From positions 1,302,001-1,366,000 of the forward strand of contig JAHGAU010000013.1 of NCBI GenBank assembly GCA_019925105.1: a stretch of 64,000 bases of DNA. The letters run 5' to 3'. This document shows positions 60,089 to 64,000 of this stretch, piece by piece (position 1 is the first letter of the stretch; each line of letters starts with the position of its first letter). Under the pieces are notes generated by a model that made no database searches, was not told the DNA's origin, and saw nothing but the letters and a program-made list of their open reading frames with translations. Position numbers and translations under genes: made by a program. This stretch comes from Niebla homalea. Taxonomy: Eukaryota; Ascomycota; Lecanoromycetes; Lecanorales; Ramalinaceae.

Positions 60089-62992
60089 GCCAGCCAAGCA
60101 GATAGCGAATCAGATAGCTATACATAGTGCAAGGTGTTAGACCAAGGGTGGGATGCCCCAAACAGCCGCGATTCTGGCAAAGAGTCTCCCTAAGCTGCGC
60201 CGTGGCTGACTGGCTCTGTGAAGTGAGTTTATGGAGCCTCTGAATTCGACCAGCTTGAATCGATCAAGTATAACCTCATTGGGCCCTTGGGCAGCAAATT
60301 GTCCAGCCTGGAATTACTAGCCTGCATTTAAAAGGCGGAGCCTCACAGGGCGATCTAGGATGCCGGTCCCTCTACGAGTGACCGATATGTCAACTGCGAA
60401 GTGGTAAGATAATAAGCCTGCTCATCCTCTCTCTAAACAAGGAGTGCTAAATGGACGTCTACGCCGTGCTGCGGCCACTTGATGGAAATGACCGCTGCTT
60501 CTTTGCTTCTCCCCTCACTTTCATCATCTCCCCCCCAAGAGTCTCCCAGCAGAGCCTCTTGCACGATCCTCAGCTCACGTATTTCCTTCCACTTTCCCAC
60601 CCAACACCGCCACATCCTAGGTTCCTCCCCAGTGGTTCATGCTCATCCTCCATCGGCCCAATTGCAGAGCCGCACCCCCAGCCGTAGCCGTAGCGTCATT
60701 GATGAGATTATAATCGTCGCCAGCGGCCTGCTGGCCAGCTTCCCTAGGCTCACCGGATAGTTGCCGAGCTTTGGCAGCTGCAGGGGCTTGGGTGACGATA
60801 GTGTCCATTGTACCGTCGAAAGGGCTGGCTTATGGCATTGGCGCTGCAGGAACGAAGGACAAGGATGAAGAGATGAGGGCTAGGGGGTGGAGAGTAAAGG
60901 CGGTGGACAAGAGCATGGTTCATTTATCTTCCAGGGCTCGAACGTTGGCTTTGTCAGGGGACGAGTGACTTAGGAGAATTCGGAAGGTGCTCATAGCTTA
61001 GTAGTGCCGTTTTTTGGTCTTGTGGATGTTCGGAGACGGATAAGGAAAAAGCTGTAGGAAGGGAATATTCAAGCTGCAGGGCAAGGCGTCCTTACCCCGT
61101 GTCACAAGCAATGTCAATGCCGCACAGTAGTTGGAACAAGCAGCAGCAATCGAGTAAATCAATGTCAATATACCATGAATCTTGACTATGACGTGCAGAA
61201 CTGGACTGGCTTGCTCATTTCCTTAAAAGATTTGCATACCACCACCTCCATCCTTCTATTGATTCATTGATCCTGGTTGGATATTTGAGTTTTCAGAGAG
61301 ACAGTTAGGTGTCTGTTCGCCTTGAGTAGTGGTCTCTATGAGTCTGTTTCTTATCGATCTGTAGAGTAGCTATCCCCGCGCCTGCTAAATTATTTCAACA
61401 CTTTTGGGGGACGAATGCTGGGTCTCCAATAATATTGCCAAAGCGTTTCTTATCGACCTCACTGAATTTAGCGTGGATATAGTATTTGAAATCAGAATGC
61501 TCTGGATATCGTTCTTGTATTGTCTTGCTGTTGTAGTAGAGTCTGGTCAACATGATGTTGAGCTTTGATGTATTCAGATTCTTCCACCCACCGGCACATA
61601 TACTAGTGGCCCAGGACGATGCTTCAAATTCGATGATCATCATCTTGCAGAAGTTATGACATTTTCCACGTTGTGCCTTGACTCATCCCCTGCCAGTGGT
61701 TCCCCAGAGTAACTTCCCGTTTGTGTCGCCCTCGGATAGCTACGAGACTCAGCATTACGACGGTTCTGGAGCTTGTTTAGCTGAGCGAAGGAACCATTCC
61801 AATAATGTGTCAACTCAGTCATTGGCGTCTACGCTTCAAGAAGAAGGCGAGTTCATGGTTGTCCTCCAAGTTACTTCAAGGCTCTTCGCTGGATTGTTGA
61901 AATTTTTGAGTATCTCAGGTGGCTCCTCGTGATCGATAAAGAGAGTGGTATCGGCGCCGAGACAAGTCCGCTACCAGCATCTTGTAGATTTAGCAGCTCA
62001 CCACGAAGCTTAGCCCCTCTGACAATGCGAGTCAAAGATGCTCTCAGGTTGTGCGGCACGAAAATTCGGTGGAGAGCAAGATTGAGTTCTTGAAATGGGG
62101 CTGCGATGCATTTCTAGCATTCCTTGCCATATAGTGGTGTCTTCACATACTGCCCAAAGCTGTTGCAGCTGCTTAACATGCAGCTGAATTGGAGCCCATG
62201 AAATCCTAGTCATAGGTACTCTCGACCAGATATCTCAACATACCAGTGGCAAGGCCGTGTCCGCGGCAATCGCGATGGACGACCGCCTGCGTAACCCAGC
62301 AGAGCGTTCTGCTTACGATACCCAGCGACAAGCGAAAGCAGTGCCCACCAAGAATGCATGGATAACGGCTTTAATGTAAAAGAAGTCGGCTGCAGCAGGG
62401 AGATACAGTTCGCAATCTGTCTAAGCTAAGTCGAACGTGGCGACCTGGGCAGCTCTTTGCGGAATTACGATTCTAGCTTCAGCAGACTTGAACATTGTGA
62501 CCTACCTGCTATGTTATTTGATTCGTGCCAATCAGAAGCTAAAGCTTTAATAAGGACACCACTGCCATTTGGGCGATGTCATCCGTAATTTCGCTTTCAC
62601 CATACGTCCAGTGATTCGTGCTTCATCGCTGCCGATTTTCGAGTGGAGTGGCATGTAATTTCCAGCGACCTGTTTCACATTCATATTACCTCACCTAAAT
62701 GCTATCATGAGTGGTGGGAAAGTTTGACTTCAGTAGCGGAGGCTCAAGCCATGCTATGGTGCCTTACGTAAGCTCTTCTTGATTGGTGCATCGTTGAAGC
62801 CGGAACCGAAGTTCGGAACCGACACGCATTTGGGAGGCTCGTTCAGAGCATCGTTGGCGGCCGAAAAGCAAATGGGTGACACTCCAATGTATATATATCG
62901 CGCACTTATGTACATATGAGGTATTGTATATAGAGTCACAGCCTTCAATCTAGAGCCCCATCCTTCTCAAATCTCTAGGAATCCATCTCACA
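60089..62992. other. mostly non-coding spacer between NLR and SDR genes
   Basis: 2.9 kb of normal base composition, not RIP-degraded. No tRNA, rRNA or recognisable domain was found. Short ORFs near 60451-60968 exist on both strands and are unconvincing. The stretch 61395-62213 has several open minus-strand segments that might be exons of a degenerate gene (see the next entry). A TATATATAT run near 62888-62896, about 100 bp before the SDR start, may act as its TATA-like element. Confidence 0.5.
61395..61673 (-). pseudogene. unrecognised minus-strand ORF fragment
   Basis: An open frame of about 92 codons, from just after a TGA near 61674 to the stop at 61395. It contains KCHNFCKMMIIEFEASSWAT and later YYIHAKFSEVDKKRFGNIIG, with protein-like composition. 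A possible acceptor AG lies just upstream, and other open minus-strand stretches occur to 62213, but no consistent exon chain could be built. I do not recognise the family. It could be a decayed gene or chance. Confidence 0.25.
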
Positions 62993-63989
62993 ATGGCAAC
63001 TTCTACCAACAATGCCCGCGACTCCCTTGCATCACGTATCCTGCCCCAAATGACCTTCTCAGATGGCTCTGAAGCTTCAATGACCGGACCGCCTCCACCG
63101 ATGCCTCACTATCTCACTGGCGAAGGGAGAGCAGTGAAGCGCTTCGCTATTGAGGGTAATGCAATGTGTACGTCGAGCAAGTGAAGGCTAGTAACTTTCT
63201 TACCCTTCGTCATATATTGCTTCGAGTATCTCATCCTAAAAGAACGTAGTGACTGGCGGAGGCGGCACTCTCGCCCTCACCACCGCGCGCGCCCTCCTCG
63301 AGCACGGCTTATCCGGCCTCCTCCTCGCCGACATCTCATTCTCCGAGTCCGCCAAAAACGAGATCCGGCAGCTCATCGCCGACTTTCCCGCCGCCCGACT
63401 CCACCACACCATCCTCGACGTCACCTCCGCTCCCAAGATCCAAGAAGCGGTCGACGACGCCACGCAACTCAACGGTCCCATCGACATCCTCATCTGCTTC
63501 GCCGGCGTCGTCTCCTGCACGCACGCCGTCGACACCACCCCCGAAGAGTGGCGCCGTACCCTTGACATCAACACCACCGGCGCTTTCCTCTCCGCCCAGG
63601 CCGTCGCCCGGAGCCTCATCGCCGCTAACACCCCAGGCAGCATCATCTTCATCGCCTCCATCTCGGCGCACAAGGTCAATTTCCCTCAACCGCAGGCCGT
63701 GTACAACGCCTCCAAAGCTGCGCTCCTGAGTCTGAAGTCCAGTCTGGCGGCCGAGTGGGCGGTACATGGAATTCGGGTGAATAGTATTAGTCCCGGGTAT
63801 ATGGATACCGTACTGAATGAAGGGGAAGGCTTGGCCGAGGCGAGGAGGGTGTGGAACGAGAGGAATCCGATGGGGAGGATGGGGCAACCGGAGGAGGTGA
63901 CCGGAGCGGTGGTATTGTTGTGTAGCGGTGCGGGGAGTTATATGACCGGCATGGACTTGCGAGTGGATGGAGGGCAGTGTTGTATTTAG
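62993..63989 (+). CDS. short-chain dehydrogenase/reductase (classical SDR, sorbose reductase/mannitol dehydrogenase-like)
   Basis: Exons 62993-63167 and 63250-63989 (82-bp intron, GTACGT..GTAG), 304 residues. NAD(P)-dependent oxidoreductase with a Rossmann fold. The cofactor loop TGGGGTLA is at residues 60-67, and the usual last glycine of TGxxxGxG is Ala here. CFAGV takes the place of the NAG motif. Asn near 166, Ser near 195-197, and Tyr210-x3-Lys214 (YNASK) form the catalytic set. PGYMDT and a C-terminal GMDLRVDGGQC are typical. The closest group by pattern is the fungal polyol/sugar SDRs (mannitol 2-dehydrogenase, L-sorbose or L-xylulose reductase); the substrate cannot be decided. The 60-residue N-terminal extension has RFAIEGNA before the cofactor loop, usual in this group. 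No targeting signal is evident. Confidence 0.88.
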
Positions 63990-64000
63990 GTAATGGCTAT

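Noticed and set aside
63236..63887. Minus-strand ORFs of 147 and 183 residues opposite the SDR gene
   Set aside because: Shadows of a G+C-rich SDR exon with strong codon bias.
1..64000. tRNA or rRNA genes
   Set aside because: No cloverleaf-like B-box or rRNA-like conserved stretch was noticed on either strand by eye; a tRNAscan run would settle it.

Overview
The window looks like nuclear DNA of a filamentous ascomycete (Pezizomycotina). The genes have short introns (49-89 bp) with GT..AG ends. There is a fungal-type RAD4 and a fungal STAND/NLR gene. A 47-kb block of transposons carries the hallmark of repeat-induced point mutation (RIP): C-to-T and G-to-A changes that leave the DNA extremely A+T-rich and the old coding frames full of stops. 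A dothideomycete is my guess, but nothing in the sequence proves the class.

Layout. 1-7.5 kb is ordinary gene-rich DNA: the 5' part of an HSP70-family (HSPA12-like) gene (minus), a conserved-looking coiled-coil protein of unknown function (plus), and RAD4/XPC (minus, four exons). 7.8-9.5 kb is a RIP-degraded DNA transposon with long terminal inverted repeats, sitting between the 5' ends of RAD4 and an NLR gene. 9.7-60.1 kb is a single NLR gene (N-terminal NWD-type domain, NACHT ATPase, about a dozen ankyrin repeats). Its first intron has grown to about 45.4 kb. 60.1-63 kb is mostly non-coding with a few unrecognised ORF fragments. 63-64 kb is a two-exon short-chain dehydrogenase/reductase gene.

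The giant intron can be dissected base by base. Two Copia LTR retrotransposons of one family (276-bp LTRs) entered it independently. Element A is 10206-49663 with target duplication ATACT. Element B is 49712-55519 with target duplication TCCCT. Removing them and one copy of each duplication leaves an 89-bp intron. Element A was later filled by a Gypsy element (C, 333-bp LTRs, duplication TTAAG), which itself took in two full-length Tad1-like LINEs and a 146-bp solo LTR. Element A also took in two more LINEs. One of these LINEs holds a 5'-truncated LINE and a small inverted-repeat element, and that small element holds a 2-kb gag-only LTR retrotransposon (E). The deepest nest is intron > Copia A > LINE iii > element D > element E.

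The NLR also carries a second, unrelated lesion. A 417-bp element with 34-bp perfect terminal inverted repeats lies inside exon 4. Taking out the element plus a 2-bp AT duplication rejoins the reading frame exactly. The gene therefore looks like a recently disabled NLR whose exons are otherwise intact and free of RIP. Throughout the block, the ends of nearly every repeat are spared from RIP while the same sequence inside the block is mutated. This makes the window a useful record of how RIP tapers at the edges of duplicated segments.
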